A stretch of DNA of 64,000 bases from Anastatus disparis (taxonomy: Eukaryota > Arthropoda > Insecta > Hymenoptera > Eupelmidae): contig JAFFSR010000221.1 of NCBI GenBank assembly GCA_017163975.1, positions 8,556,001 through 8,620,000 of the forward strand, in the 5' to 3' direction. This document shows positions 11,701 through 26,059 of the stretch, one piece after another. How positions within the stretch are numbered: the stretch's first letter is position 1; every line of letters starts with the position of its first letter. The translations under genes and the position numbers were made by a program. The notes beneath the pieces were generated by a model. It did not search any database and was not told where the DNA came from. It saw only the letters and a list, made by a program, of their open reading frames with translations.

Positions 11701-14700
11701 CAACTTATATTGGCTTATATTATAAATCGATTAAACTGCAAGTTGAAGGAAAATAGCATGTCAAACTTGCAGTTCTTACTAATTTACAAATTAATAAAAA
11801 AACAATATATCTAACATATTGAATAAACTTATCTGAGGGGCAATTTGTTAAAATTAAGTTTTCGTTATATTACTCATTTATTTCCTTTTTTTCATCATCT
11901 GTGCTTTATACGCATTAGAAAATAAAATAAAAATTTAATCTTTTTAGTCATGACATTGAAAAACTTTTATTTTAAAAACATTTGGTTCTAATGACTAAAA
12001 ATTTTTCTACTACGATTTAAAGCTTATATCTTTAACAACTAATGATTCATGTCTATATTTTTTACACGCTATAACAAAAAGAATGTCTGTTCTAAGTACG
12101 CAACATATATTTTATTTTACATAGAAATTCTTTATTAAATAAACATAAAAAGTATAAATTTTAAATATATAATAAATTATTGAAAATCTACATCCAGTAA
12201 ATAAGTTTACAAGAAATATTTTATTTTCAAATTTTCTATTTGATGAAAAAAATTGATAAATAAACTTGCAAACTTTGTAACCGTATTCGCACATAAAATT
12301 TGTATATGGCTTTTGGGAAGCACGACATACACGTTGCTTGATGTCTAATTTTCGTTCCATTATTTTACTTACGTTTGAAGGCTCATCCTATATTTTTTTA
12401 CTAACTATGTATATTTTTGTGTAACCAAAGACGAGAACTTTGTATAGAAAGAGTGAGCTTATGAAAAAATCAATAGTTAGGCCTACTATAGCTCATTCAA
12501 AAGACCACCAATACACTTAGAAGAGATTACTTAACGACTCCTAATTTTATATAAATAAAAAATCTAGTTTACAAATAAATATTCTAGCAAAAAATAAAAG
12601 AAAGAATTTTAATTTTTTTTAAGGATCTTGTTAAACTTTATAAAATACATATAATATTAAAATAAATATTTTTTATGATATTTTATTTGAAATTAAAATG
12701 TTTTTGAAAATTTCAATCACAAAAATTTCAAATTAATTAATTTTACTTGTACTGTTGAAATTTAGTAAATTTATAATTTTAAAAGCAATGAAATTTTTAA
12801 TTTTTTGATTATTTATCGATAAGCAATGAACTGCTATTTTTATTGTTCACTTTTACCATTATAGTGATTCTCAAAGTTTGTTTAAGAATAATTGAGTTCT
12901 CTCATATGTCTAACTAAACGAATTCACTAGGATAGTATCACAACTCTGGATCACGGATTTTGCTTAAACTTTGGGATAAGTTTTCAGATAACAAAATATG
13001 CATAAAGCTAAAGTTCTATAACTTTAGCTTTATGCATATTTTGTAAGTTGCATACGCTCAAAATTATCCTAATTACAAAAGCTAAAAAGTTGCTAGATTT
13101 TCAAACACTTATAGCTCTTACATTGATAGCTAGAAGCTTAAAATTTTTTTAAATGCCAGCTTTCAAATCCTTTCGAAATAATAGTTATAGCACATAAAAA
13201 TATTATTTTTTCCCAAAGTTATAGCGTAATAAATATTGGACCTGAATTTTCTTTTTAAAACATTAATTAATAATAAAAGCTGAAATTCGGTCCAATCTTT
13301 ATTACGCTATGACTTTGGAAAAAAATAATATTTTGATGTTCTATAACTACTGTTCCGAAAGAATTTGAGCTCAGCTTTTATTTTAAAAAATTTTAAGCTT
13401 CTAGCTATCAAAGTTTTTTTAACAACATTGAACGTTTGTGACTATAACTTGAGCTTTTTTCATATTTTATCATATGAAAACTTATTCCAAAGTTTGAGCA
13501 AAACCCGTGATCTGGAGTTGTGATACTCTCCTCCTAGTCAATGGAGCAAAAAAGTATAACTATCATTACAAAAGAACATATATTATTTTATTTTATTTTA
13601 TTCACTTTTATAGCTATTTCTTTTTATTATCAGATCACCGTGAAGCAGATAATCCATTGCATCAAATTAAACAACTATTTTATTTTACGAATAACAAAAA
13701 ATATAGTAAGATTATAATTTTTACAAAATATGAATAATAGCATTCGAGTATTGAGTATTAGATTTTAATTAAAGTTTTTTTTATAAATTACATTTAAAAA
13801 ATTTTCTATTGATAACGTATGATAATTTATATTAGATACAGAAATAGTAAACTTAAATTAATAATTAAATAATTAATAATTAAAGATAAGATAAAACAAT
13901 AACTGTTGCACATATAATTTTAAATTGACGCGACGAATCTATATATCAGAATGAATGAATGTAAAACTAAGTTTTCAATGCCAAGGTTAAAGAAAAATAT
14001 TTAACTGTTGTATACTTTGAATCAGTTTGTCATATCTACATTACATATACATATATAATCTTGAGTTCGCACGCGGGTAAACGAATGACGAATTGGCTCT
14101 TGATGATGATTGCGTAACAGACTACAATCATTTCAAATTATGAATATGAAAGCATTCGTAAAATTCCATTAAAGATTTATTTTTTTCGTGTAAAAAAAAA
14201 AAATAATAATAATAATAATAATATAATCATGGGTCAGCCGATTTTTAGAGTGATGATAAATTATATAAGTTTTTAATGTCTTTATATAGAATTTAAAATT
14301 GCTTGATGGTGTAACTAAATTAGACTTTTTTTAAAATTATATATTGGTTCTATATTAATCAAGATGATTCTTTAACTTTTGCCCTTTCGGTTCTTTTCAA
14401 GAGATTTCTTCTTTTCGATTTTCTAATTTCATTTTAATATAATCTTTAATGTTCATTTTGAATTGTATCGTTTTTAAAAGAATATAAATTAAAGTATTGA
14501 TTTATATTAAATAATAAGTTTGAATAACAAATTATGTGAAATTCATAATATATTTTTATTTTTTTTTCATTGTAAGTATAGTTGCATCATCCGTCACAAG
14601 GATTTATTACTATGCAAGGAGAGAATTTTCTCATAAAAATTAGGCTTTTATAGAAATATATCTACTATTAGAAGAAGAGAAGCGAGTTTATGCCATTAAA

Positions 14701-17700
14701 AGTAACTTTAATTGAAATAAATAAAATTACTTAAAATTTTTTGCGATTGCTTGACCGGTTATGTCACTTGTTTGTAGTTTGCATTTAACTTATTCAAAGA
14801 AGAATTTGACAGGTGAATTAAAGGAAATAATTAAACTCTCTATTTTAGATATGAAAACCATATTAAACATACATTAGTAAAACCTCACTAAATGTATCAC
14901 ATTCAAATATTTTAAATATTTATATTAATAAATAAATTTTTGTTTAGTCATTCAGTTCAACGGAATTTTTATTGAAATTAAGTAGTTTTAAGTAAATCAA
15001 GATAATAAAATGTCCATTACTGTTTTAATGGAAATGAAAAACATTCTATATTGATAATTAATCATTAAAATTCAAGTGTCAATTTACTTTTAACAATTTA
15101 TAAATCATCAAAGCAAAAAGCAGAGCCATTTGTTATTTTTTTAAAAAAAAGAAGCGAAAGTTGTTCACATGTAATCATTATCAAAAATTTTTAGTAACCA
15201 AAAATGGTAAAGTTTTTACTTACCACTATATTAATAAAAATGAAAATATAACGATTAATTAAATTACTCATGACAATCTACAAATTCGCATTAAATTAAT
15301 ACTTCTTTTTTAATTACTAAAAATATAAATAAGTTAAATTTGTCTTTTATAAAAAATAACAAGAAGAATGTAAAGCCGGAATTGCGGAATTTTTATTTGA
15401 TTTTGGGTTTTTTTTTAACTAAATTGTGCAGGAAACAACTGTGTCTAGTAATTTAATGCTCGAAATTTAGATTTCTATTAAAATTTTACAGTTTTTAAAT
15501 CAATAATTTTATATATAAAAAGTTTTAAAAAATTTGACATTATTTTACAAACATTTAATTTTCTGCTATAAAAATCCATAAGCACACTTTCTATATTTAA
15601 GATTCAATCTTTCTATGATTAAAAAAAGTATAAAAAAAATATAAGTATAAAGCACGATCTTTTTTAATAGAAAAGCTTATCAGATAAAATAGTTTTAAAA
15701 ATCTAATTTCATAGAATTTTTTCATATTAGTAAAAATATATATTTAAAATTATTCAACAAATATTTATATTGTTTTTTTTGAAGAATTCAAAAATATTTG
15801 ATGATTTAGTGGTTAGGAAATTTATTATTAATAAAAAAAAAATACAAAGGTTCTATAAAATTAAAAAGTTTATGTAATTTTTTTGTCCGATGATAATCTA
15901 AGATGATTAAAAGTTATGAAGGATTTTGGGAATATGTTTAGCAATTATTTAAAGATATTTCAATAAAATCTAAAAATCATCAAATTTAATCTTACCTTTC
16001 TCGATAATAATCCCGCTGTAGGTGTTCTGTCTAATGGATCAGATTCCGGTATCGGTTCATTTGGATTTTCCATGTGCATGCCTGGCCATCCGACCCAGAC
16101 TCCATTTCCGTTTATTACAACTGGTGCAACTGCGGTGACAAGACCGCCAGCACTAAAAAAATCATTGAATATTCAACTCTTATAACATCAATACAGTCTT
16201 TTATTTTGATCATATTTATTTTAATTTTAAAATTTATCTTTTAGGAAACTTATTTTTTCTTATTATCATTAAAAATCTATTTTCATGAAATTGTACTAAT
16301 CAATTTTAATCTTTACAAGAGTCGATCATCATTAAACTAGTAATATATTTAATTAAAAATCATTTGAGTATCATTTTCTTATTAAGTACTATTAAAAATT
16401 GAAAAAAAAGTAAATACACTGACTAGGAGAGTATCACATATCCGGATCATGGATTTATCTCAAACTTTAGGATAAATTTTCAGATGACAAAATTTGGATA
16501 AAGCTAAAGTTATAATCACAAACGCAAGCATATAATAATTATGGTATCTTAATTTACAATAATTTTCATATCAGTTACTAAAAGTATTAGTTGTTTATGT
16601 ATCTTGGGCGACTCTTGAGCGATTACGACCTGATGGCGATATTCACATCGTGGGATAACAAAGACAAGGCTTTAAAAATAAAAAAAATAATAAAAAATTT
16701 TTCATCCCAGGCAAGGACGCATGAGAGTTTTAGGTGCAGATGTTTTGTTACAAATAATTTTATATTTATATGATAAAATTAAAATTATATGGTATTCTTT
16801 TTTTATTAGCATTTATTAATTATTTATATTAAATAATAAAATTAACAATAAATAAAAAACATTAAAAAGAAATAATAAAATTAACATCATTAGAATTATT
16901 CTTAGTTAACATTAATATTGTAATTTTTAAATTTTTATTTTTTTTTCTATCAATATTCATTTTTTAAAGTAATAAAAATCTGAATACCGAATGCAACTGA
17001 ACTTGCAGTTTTGTACTATTGATTCTTTTGTTTTTGATTTAAGTTGCTCCTAAGCTATAATAAACTCAATGCAACCCAGGAGCTTTATATTCCTAGGCAG
17101 TAATGGCTACTATTGCAGCCTAGGAGCTCCTGGTGCGCATCTAACCTATTTATCGATTGAGGACTCTCTGCACGTTAAAACCCGAATGCGTCCGGCTGGG
17201 ATGAAAAGTAAATTAAAGCATCGAAACATGCTTATTATGCACTGTTTTTTTTTCAATTTGACTATAAAATTTTTTTCAACTAATATTATAAAGTGTAGAA
17301 GTAGCCGTATTAAACTATATTGTATGAGATGTTATAGTAAGAGTAAGGATATTTTTTTCTCAGTCTGGATTATTTATATATTTGAAAATAGAATGAAAAT
17401 ACTTGAAAACCGGTATAAATTAGAAAATTAGTCACAGTCATCACTAATATCGCCATGTTATTAAAAAATTTAATGAAAAATTACATATTTATTTACACGC
17501 AATTGGATTTTGATAACTACGACGATTAATTTTTTATGTAAATCTCTTTAATTTTCTAAATCATTTATGCATTAAAATTGCAAAGACACGTTTTACTTAA
17601 ATTTACACTTAAGTTTTCTTTGTCTTTATTTACTAATAAAATGCAATAAAAAAGTATTTTTTAAATTAAGAATCATAATTCATAAAGGAAAAAAGATAAT

Positions 17701-20700
17701 TAGAAGAAGAGAGCAAGATGTAAAAGCATGTTTGGCATGTTTGGCCTCGTGTCATTTCATCAGTTTATTAAAAGGCCATTTCCAAAACCAACTGACGTAC
17801 GTCTTATAAACTAATATCAGTTTTATACATGTACAATAACAACAACGCTCATGCACTTATCACGTGCGTTTAGTCTTGATATTTTTTTTACTAAAGAGTA
17901 AATCTTTCACTATATAATGTCAGAATAAGCTTATAATGACTATACAGTTAGATCTACTATTTCTTCTTACTAAGAATTGATTAAAATTGAAAAAAATTAA
18001 GGAAATCAAAGATATCCTCTTGCAATAAAAAATATCATTTTAAATTATCAACAAAAGAAAAAAAGAAAAAGAAAACTTGCAATTTTTCTGACAGTTTTGA
18101 TTAAAGAATTAAATAACCAAATGGTATCAAATTATGTAATTATGTTTTATTAGTGTGCAAGAATAATTTTTTTCCTAAAGGAAATATATAATGAATGAAA
18201 TGAAATTTTTTATATAGTACTATTAATAAATTTTAATTAAAAAAAGCAACTAATTATTAAGCTTTTAGAACTAATTAGAATCCAATAATTCAACATAATC
18301 TCAATAACCGCACCAAAAAGATAATCAATTGCATAAACTGATGTCCTCCAATCAAATCATGTAATAAAGATCAATAAAAATATTCTGAGTTGAAAAAATA
18401 ATCAAAACTTTAAAATATGGTCTAAGAATAGATGAATAACAGATTAAATTTGTCATTGGCTTGAGCAAATATAAATGATTAAAAAAAAAGCATCCGAGAA
18501 GAAAGAAAAAAAAAGATTACAATCAGATAAGGTAATATCTGTAAAGATTTACCAGAAATAGAAATATCATATTTAAGTCTATCTTGCAATGAATCATACA
18601 ATAGAGATACATAATACACACGCGCACACAAGAATGTGACTATTAACGCATATATTGTGTAAATAAACTTTTTCGAACTTCAAACTTACTTATAGATCAA
18701 GACATGCACACAATTGATGATATAAATTAATTTAAAATGTGAATGCTTATATGTATAGACAGATATTTATTGAGTTAGATGTTTGTCAAGTAGTATGAAA
18801 ATCAATTTTTTTTCTTTTTTATCTCAATATTAAACTCTTTGATACAAGAAGAGTAAAAAATATTTCATTATTATTTTTTTTTATCGTTTCAAATCTTATG
18901 CACGTGATTGTAGATCTGACCTTGCGTGAAAATCATAGGAAAAATCTTATTTCTAAAAAAGTATTAAACTTCCTCGTATACTCTTTGATTTTTTTTCATA
19001 CTATATAACTCAATGATGCACTTAGTTAAATACTATATATTTTTATCGATTGATTACTGATAACTTAATCATACGAACGAATGAATTCTATGCGTGTGTG
19101 TTATAGACATTGGATTTGTGGAAATTAAATTTTCTGAAGAAGCCTTGATATTGCGATCGGTTATCTAGACCAAACATCATAATTGAAAGTGTCAATGCCA
19201 TAATTAACTTTTTTTAATTTCACTTATTTTTTTAGTTATGAATATTTACGGAAGAAAAATTATATGTATTTTTTTAAAAATTAATTATTGTATTTATCAA
19301 TATTGAAATAAGGCAAATCAATAGCACTATTTAAAGGTAAAAAAATTTTTTTATTTTTATTATGGATTTTTAAAAATTATTTGCTCTATGTGAGTATAAA
19401 ATAAGATGGTTATACTTTCAAATAGGTTAAAAATCAACTTGTATACACAACATGATTTTTCTGAAAATAATTGATAAAAATGGAAAAGGCATAAAAGTAT
19501 TTTAATTATATAGTTTAAAAAATAAACTGAAATTTTATTTTTATATCGATGCATTAATGAAAACATTAAATACTCAATTTTCCATGCATTTTTTTGTAAA
19601 AGTCTTAATTCTTTAGTTATTCAAGCTCTTATAAAGGCTCTTATTCGCCATATTTTCGAAAAAAATGTCTGTATCCTTGTCTAGGGGGCCTATTGGACAA
19701 AAAGAAAAAACACGGGTTCATTTTTTTTATCAAAAAATCATATCCTACAGTTTCAGTCGAATCCGTTTCCCAGAAGTCAAACACTCTCCTTGTTAGTCAA
19801 GCGATGAAATGACACTATAATTTTTTATCTTTAAATCTTCTTAGCTAAAGATGACATATATTATGTATTTAAAGTGAATGGAAATTTAGCTTTATTTAGC
19901 AAGTATTCTATTTTTTTCTATATGGTACTAATAATAGAACTCGTAAAGGGCATAAGGGACCATATTGACCCGATCAAGAAAGTAGTTATTTTAGAAACTT
20001 TTGTCATATTTTTAGAAAATTTTAAGCTATTTAATTATTATTTTCAAGTTTTATAAAATATTTTAATTTTATAATTACTCTTTGTAAGATAATGTATATT
20101 TGAATTATTTAAATTTATTTGTAACTAAAAACACGAATAATTTGTGAAAATCATCGAATTGGCCAAGTTGATCCAATGTACCCTTTATTAAATTCATAAA
20201 TGATTTGTATTTTAAAAATTAAAATAAAGACTTACGTGAAATCTTTGAGACATTTAATTTTAAAAACTAATACAATATTCTTCAGAAAACAATTTATTTA
20301 TACGTAAGATATACATACGCTAGTCTTACGTTTAAATCGTTTGATCATATGTTTATTTATATAATTTATTTCTTAAATAAATGAAATTTTAAATAAATAA
20401 CGTTTGCTATACTTATTGTTTACAAAAAATTACAAATGAATAAGAGTGTACAAAAATAGCAGATCTGAATGAATTGATTATAAAATAAAATAAAATTTTA
20501 TTAGATTATTAAAATCAAAAATTTTTTTAATAATATATCATTTAATTGAACGTTTAGCTAGAAAATAATTTCCATATGAAATAGGTATATAATCAATAAA
20601 AATCAAAGATATTTGCTAAATTAATTTGAATAATGGTTATTTTCAAATTTTTATTTTACTATTAAAAATACAATTATCACTCTGAAATAGAATAAATAAA

Positions 20701-23700
20701 AACGCTGCCAAATGCTTTGGTGCAATGTTTTCTTATAGAGCTCATTGAGTTAAAATAATTGGATTTTAGTTTTTGAAATGTAATTTCAATGTAAAAAACA
20801 TAAATTTTTATTCAAGAAAAATTGAGAAGAGAAAGAGTGAAAGTGAGTGTGAGAGGGTGATTAACAAATAGAAAGAGAGATACAGGGATAGATGAAAATA
20901 GGGTGAAATTGAGGATCAATCTGATATGGAAGTAAGAAAAGAGTTAGTGAGAGCGTTAAATCAGAAATCAAAAGAAGTGATCAAAGAGCTACGCTAAGAA
21001 AATTATTTTTCAAAAGTTTGTTTTATAAAGACAGTAACAAATAACTTGTATACAAATTTTAGAGCAAATCCATAGAGTGGTTTACATAAAATAGAACAAA
21101 AATGGAAAATGAAAATTTTTTTTCAAGGTTGCGTTTCACATATTCCTTAGGCTGCGCACCAGTAATGCGCAGTGAATTTCAGTATACACAAATCCCCTCT
21201 CCATACAAAAATCCACTGATCATTACTGGTGCGCAATCCCGAGAGGTATGTGGATCGCACCCCAAAATTAAAAAAATTTTCTAAAATTAAAACTACGTTA
21301 AGAAAATCGGTTTTCAAAAGTCATCCTTCTTTTGGCAGTTGCAAATAATTCCCATGCAACTTTCAAAGCGAATTCATTAAAGTAATTTATGTAAAATACA
21401 AACAAATTAAAATATCAAAATTTTTTTTCAATTTTTAAACTAGTTTTAAGGGGACGCTGTATCTCTCTATCCTTTTCTAATTGAAAAATGTAAGTTTTTT
21501 GAAAATCTAGTGATTATTGATAGAAATTAAAGGTTGTCCGCTACTTGTTTAGTAAAAAGTAATATTTTCTCTGATGAGGACCAATTAATTTTGTTGCTTT
21601 TTTTTCAAGTAAAGTTTGACATACTTACAAAATCCTAAGTAAGGCTAGAGAATACGTAAAACTACTCTAATAAAATTAATTTTCAATAGTTTCCAGCCTA
21701 CTTACACAAAAAAAAGATAGTATGCAAAATTTGAAGCAAATTCATTGAGTAGTTTTCGAAATCTAATTGCCTATGTAAATATAGTTTTTTTTTTTCAAAA
21801 TTTCTCTTTCAAAATTTTCAAAATGCTTAAAAATAAAAACTACACAAAGAAAACCCGTTTTCGAAAATTTTCCTTCTTTTGGCAGTCGCAAATATTTTCC
21901 TGCTAATTTTAGAACAAATCTAACGAATACTTTACGTAAAATAAAAAAAAATATAAAAAGAAGAATCAAAATTATTTTTAAAATCTTTAAAATTCTCTAA
22001 AATCGTAACTACGTTAAGAAAATTAGTTTTCAAGAGCTTGTTTTCTTCAGACAATACCGAATCAATAGTATACAAATTTTTGAGAAAATCTATCGAATTG
22101 TTTATGTAAAATAGAAGAATAATAAAAAATGAAAATTTTGAAAAAAATTTTCAAAATGCCCTAAAATTAAAACTGCGCTGAGAAAATTAATTTTCAAAAG
22201 CTTGTTTTCTTTAAAAAGTTGCGAATAACTCGCATACAAGTTTTGGAGCAAATCCATCGATTAGTTTACGTAAAACAAAAAAAATATGAATAATGAAAAT
22301 TTTTTTATTTTGAAATTGCTATAAAATTAATACTACGCTAAGAAAATCAGTTTTCAAAAGTTTTCCTTCTTTTAGCAGTCGCAAAGAATTTCTATGCAAA
22401 TTTTTAAACAAATTCATCGAGTAGTTTGCGTAATATAAAAAAACAATTAAAAATAAAAAAAAAATTTTTTTAACACTCCGTGCGCGAAACACGGTTTCTC
22501 ATGCTTGTTTTGCGTGTGCGAAACATAATATTTTTTCATAGTGTGCGAAACATCTACGGAAAGCAGACCACGCGAGTCAAATAGTTAAAACTATAACCCA
22601 AAATCGTTGGTACACACGTGCGAATTTATAAAGCACGTATAATGTGCACTGATATAGCTAGCGAGCAGCTTGACTCGAGTAGCTGAGCTTGGGTCCGTTG
22701 AGGATCGTTTGTCTCTCTCTTGCGGCGCGCGCAGCGTACAGCAAGAGAGATGAAGCTGAGCATAGACTAGAAGGAATGCATTGAATGATTCCTTCTGTCG
22801 CCGGCGTCCGATAAAGAGCGTTTCGACTTGCGATATTGCGTAATACTTTTCTGGTTGTGTGATACAATTATCGTAGTTAGTGTGAGCGAAAATAGATAAA
22901 TTCACTATTCTCTAAGTTATTTTATTGTGCTTAAAATTGTTACGAGTGCACGATTGCTAATTAAAATAATATAATTTCTTTCTGTCTATTACGACGTGTG
23001 TGCCGGGCGATCGCGTGCGCGTTTTATTGCATATGTTCCCTTCGTGCTTTTCTAATTCGTTATTTTTTGTGTGTTTATTGCTCGTGTCCCTTTTAGCTTA
23101 CATTTTTGTTAATATCTGCTTTTCGTCGTGCTGATAGTTATTTAATTAGTGCAAGCGGCGTCGCGTACGCTATACGCGACTGGCGTCCATTTTGAGCGAG
23201 CGTACGATTACTGTACAAATTTCTTAAATAAAGTTTCTCTTTTTTTTGTTACTTAATTAATTACAGCTTATATATTTTTATAAATTTAGTGCAACCTCCT
23301 GATCCCCAAGGTTGTCACAATGTCATATAAGCTTATTTTAACAGGAAATTCGAAACAAAATTTTTTATTACCAAAAATAAAAAGGGGGAATTGTTTCATA
23401 TGTAAAAGAGTGGTTAAATGATATTTTTCAAAAAGATTTTACTTTTATCAATTATAAAGTTGATTTAGATAATAAATATTTACTCATAATGTTTTTCACA
23501 GGTAGAATTGATGTAAAACATTTAGTCACTTTTAAAATATAACATATATCAGATATAAGAGTAACATATATATAATATATATATATCACTTTTACTATAT
23601 AACATATATCACTGAATTAAAAAAAAATTAAATTTTTCAAGTATGAATTTTTAATTTTTTTTAAAGAATTTTCTTGAAAAAAAATTCAACTTTTTTGACA

Positions 23701-26010
23701 GTTAATTCCAGAAACTGTTCTAATGAACAACTAATAACTTTAACTAGTCAACAATTGATTTAAAAAAATCTAAATAATGAGCGTTTTAATTTGCTCTTTT
23801 GAATGTATTATAAATCAGAAATCTTCTCTAATAAGTAAATGTAAATAAAAGTTTTTATTCGCAAACATAAAAATATTTATTGTATTAATGATGCAGTTGT
23901 AAATATTTATGATTTATCATTTATTTTTTATTATTTACTCGTCTAATTGTCACCCTCGCTACGCTCGGGTGACAAATTGACTCGTCTCGCTCCGCTCGGT
24001 AAGTAATCGCAAAAATAATCGTGTTTCGCTCACGATGTGTTAAAAAATAGTATACGCAACACGTGCGCGGTACAGGTGATCCACACACTCGTCTTTTTTT
24101 TCGCCCTCGCTTCGCTCGGGCGAAAAACTCGACTCGTGCGTGAATCACCTGTTTCGCGCACTAGTTGCGTAATATACTATTTTAGATGGCTCTATAAAAA
24201 ATTACGCTAAAAACAATTTTCAATAGCTTTCTCCCTGTTAGACAAAAAAAATAAATTATATGCAAAATTGGAAGCAGATCCATCGAGTAATTTTCGAGAT
24301 TTAATTGGCGTAACGAACACGTAAATACATACGCGCGCACACACACACACATACAGACATTTTCTGGAAACCACTTTTTTCGACTCCCTGAGTCCGAATA
24401 TGTACAAACTAATGAAAAAATAGAAATAGTATATTACGTTCCGAGGCACGGAACAGGCTCATTCCATGCGCGTGTTCGTTTGCTTCGCGAGGCGAAGCCG
24501 AGCGAAGCAAAACACGCGCATATGATGAGCCTGTTTCGTGCCGAGGAACGTATACGATTTTCCTTCATGCCCGGCCGGAACTTTGCCACCCCAAAAAGTG
24601 ATAAAACTCCATTTTTAATAAAAAAAAATTCGTCAAAAGCGAAGAGTCATCTGTTGCGTTATTTCGTTGTAGCACGCATGCGCAAGCAATTACAGTATAC
24701 AGTTGAGTTCGGTAGAGAAAGAGAGAGAGAAAAAACCGAACATAGCAGCACACATAGCAGTTAACATAAGATACACAATAAATATATAAATGATAATTCA
24801 AATTTAAAAAACGTGAGAAATAATGAAATGTGTTTATAATACTTTTATATTACTATATTTTGTGTATGAAAACCTTTTAAAGAGCAAAAGAAAAAATTGT
24901 GAGTTAAAACAATTGTGTATGTTAGTAAAGATATAGTTCATTTTAATAAATATAAATGTATTAATATCAAGTGCACAAAAACAAAACGTGTAAAGCAAAA
25001 CGTGTAAAAACGTGAATTTAATTATTTTCTTTGTACAAAAACAATCATGAAGTGTTTAAAAGAGTGTCGTGAATTAAAAGAAACGTGTATGAAAAAGAAT
25101 ATCTATTTTAAACGAAAGTTATAATTCGTTATAATTTAAACTATTATATGTATATTAGTGTATTAATATCGAGTGTGTTTGTTTATTTAATAACTACAAG
25201 TATGATGTATGCATTTATCTATTTAATGCTGAGGTTAGACATTCGCGTATATATAGATATAGTTTAAGTATACAGCAGACAGCGAAGCGACCGAGAAGAC
25301 GTACAGTTCGTAGCTGCGCGGTGCGTTCTGCGCACGTATGTAACGGAATAACACGAATGTATTCGGCCGGTTCCCTGCCGCATGAGGAGCACTTTTAGGC
25401 AAAGTTTCGGCACGGGTATGAAGGAAAATTTTTTTTTATTGATACAATGCTTTCTCTATGAGAAAGAAATAGAAAATTTTTTCAGAAATTATGAATTATG
25501 AAATAATTTTTAAAGTTTTGCAAACTTTTGATTCTTAATCCAAAATTTAAAAAAATATCTCTACACCGTAAAGAGCGTAATTTCTGATCACTTAGAAAGT
25601 ATTTCTGATCACACATTTACATGCGAAGAAGTGAAAGTTTATTATTTTTTTCACATAAACGAAGCACTTCTTACTCTAAATCTATTTTTTCTCATAAATT
25701 AAAAAAAAATGTTTTTTTTACTAAAATCTTATAGATTATATGATTTTTAATCAATAATGATAAAAAATTACGTCCCGATCAGGAACTACATCCTTCACGG
25801 CATACAGTTTTTCATTTTAATTAATAAAGAGCATACCCCTGGTAGAAAATTAACCATTTTTTGGCCATAAATGCAGAGCTAAGCATGTTAAAATCACTCT
25901 TATCTAGAAATTCTGGAAATACTTTAAACAGAATTTCTAGATAAGTGTCATTAACATGCTTAGCTCAGCAATTATGACCAAAAAATGGTTAATTTTCTAC
26001 CAGGGACATG

Positions 26011-26059
<49 letters not shown>

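Larger units (their letters stand above)
4025..15995. other. Tps intron 2 (12.0 kb): element-rich, no gene seen
   Basis: Beyond the listed elements this is AT-rich sequence with no coding exon I can support. Direct repeats around GGGAGTSTGRCAYTTGCG occur at about 4355 and 4480. Positions 4745-4940 hold a loose inverted repeat opening ACACTGTGAAAAAAA. 5420-5565 is somewhat GC-richer and unexplained. A TAA microsatellite is at about 14202-14221. Confidence 0.6.

Noticed and set aside
16591..17431. Two plus-strand open frames of 60 and 120 codons
   Set aside because: They lie on an inverted-repeat locus, lack recognisable domains and become Lys/Phe/Ile-rich as soon as the repeat ends.
22591..22905. 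Open frames on the minus strand of the GC-elevated block
   Set aside because: Two frames overlap the same stretch with no family resemblance; the higher GC content alone lengthens frames.
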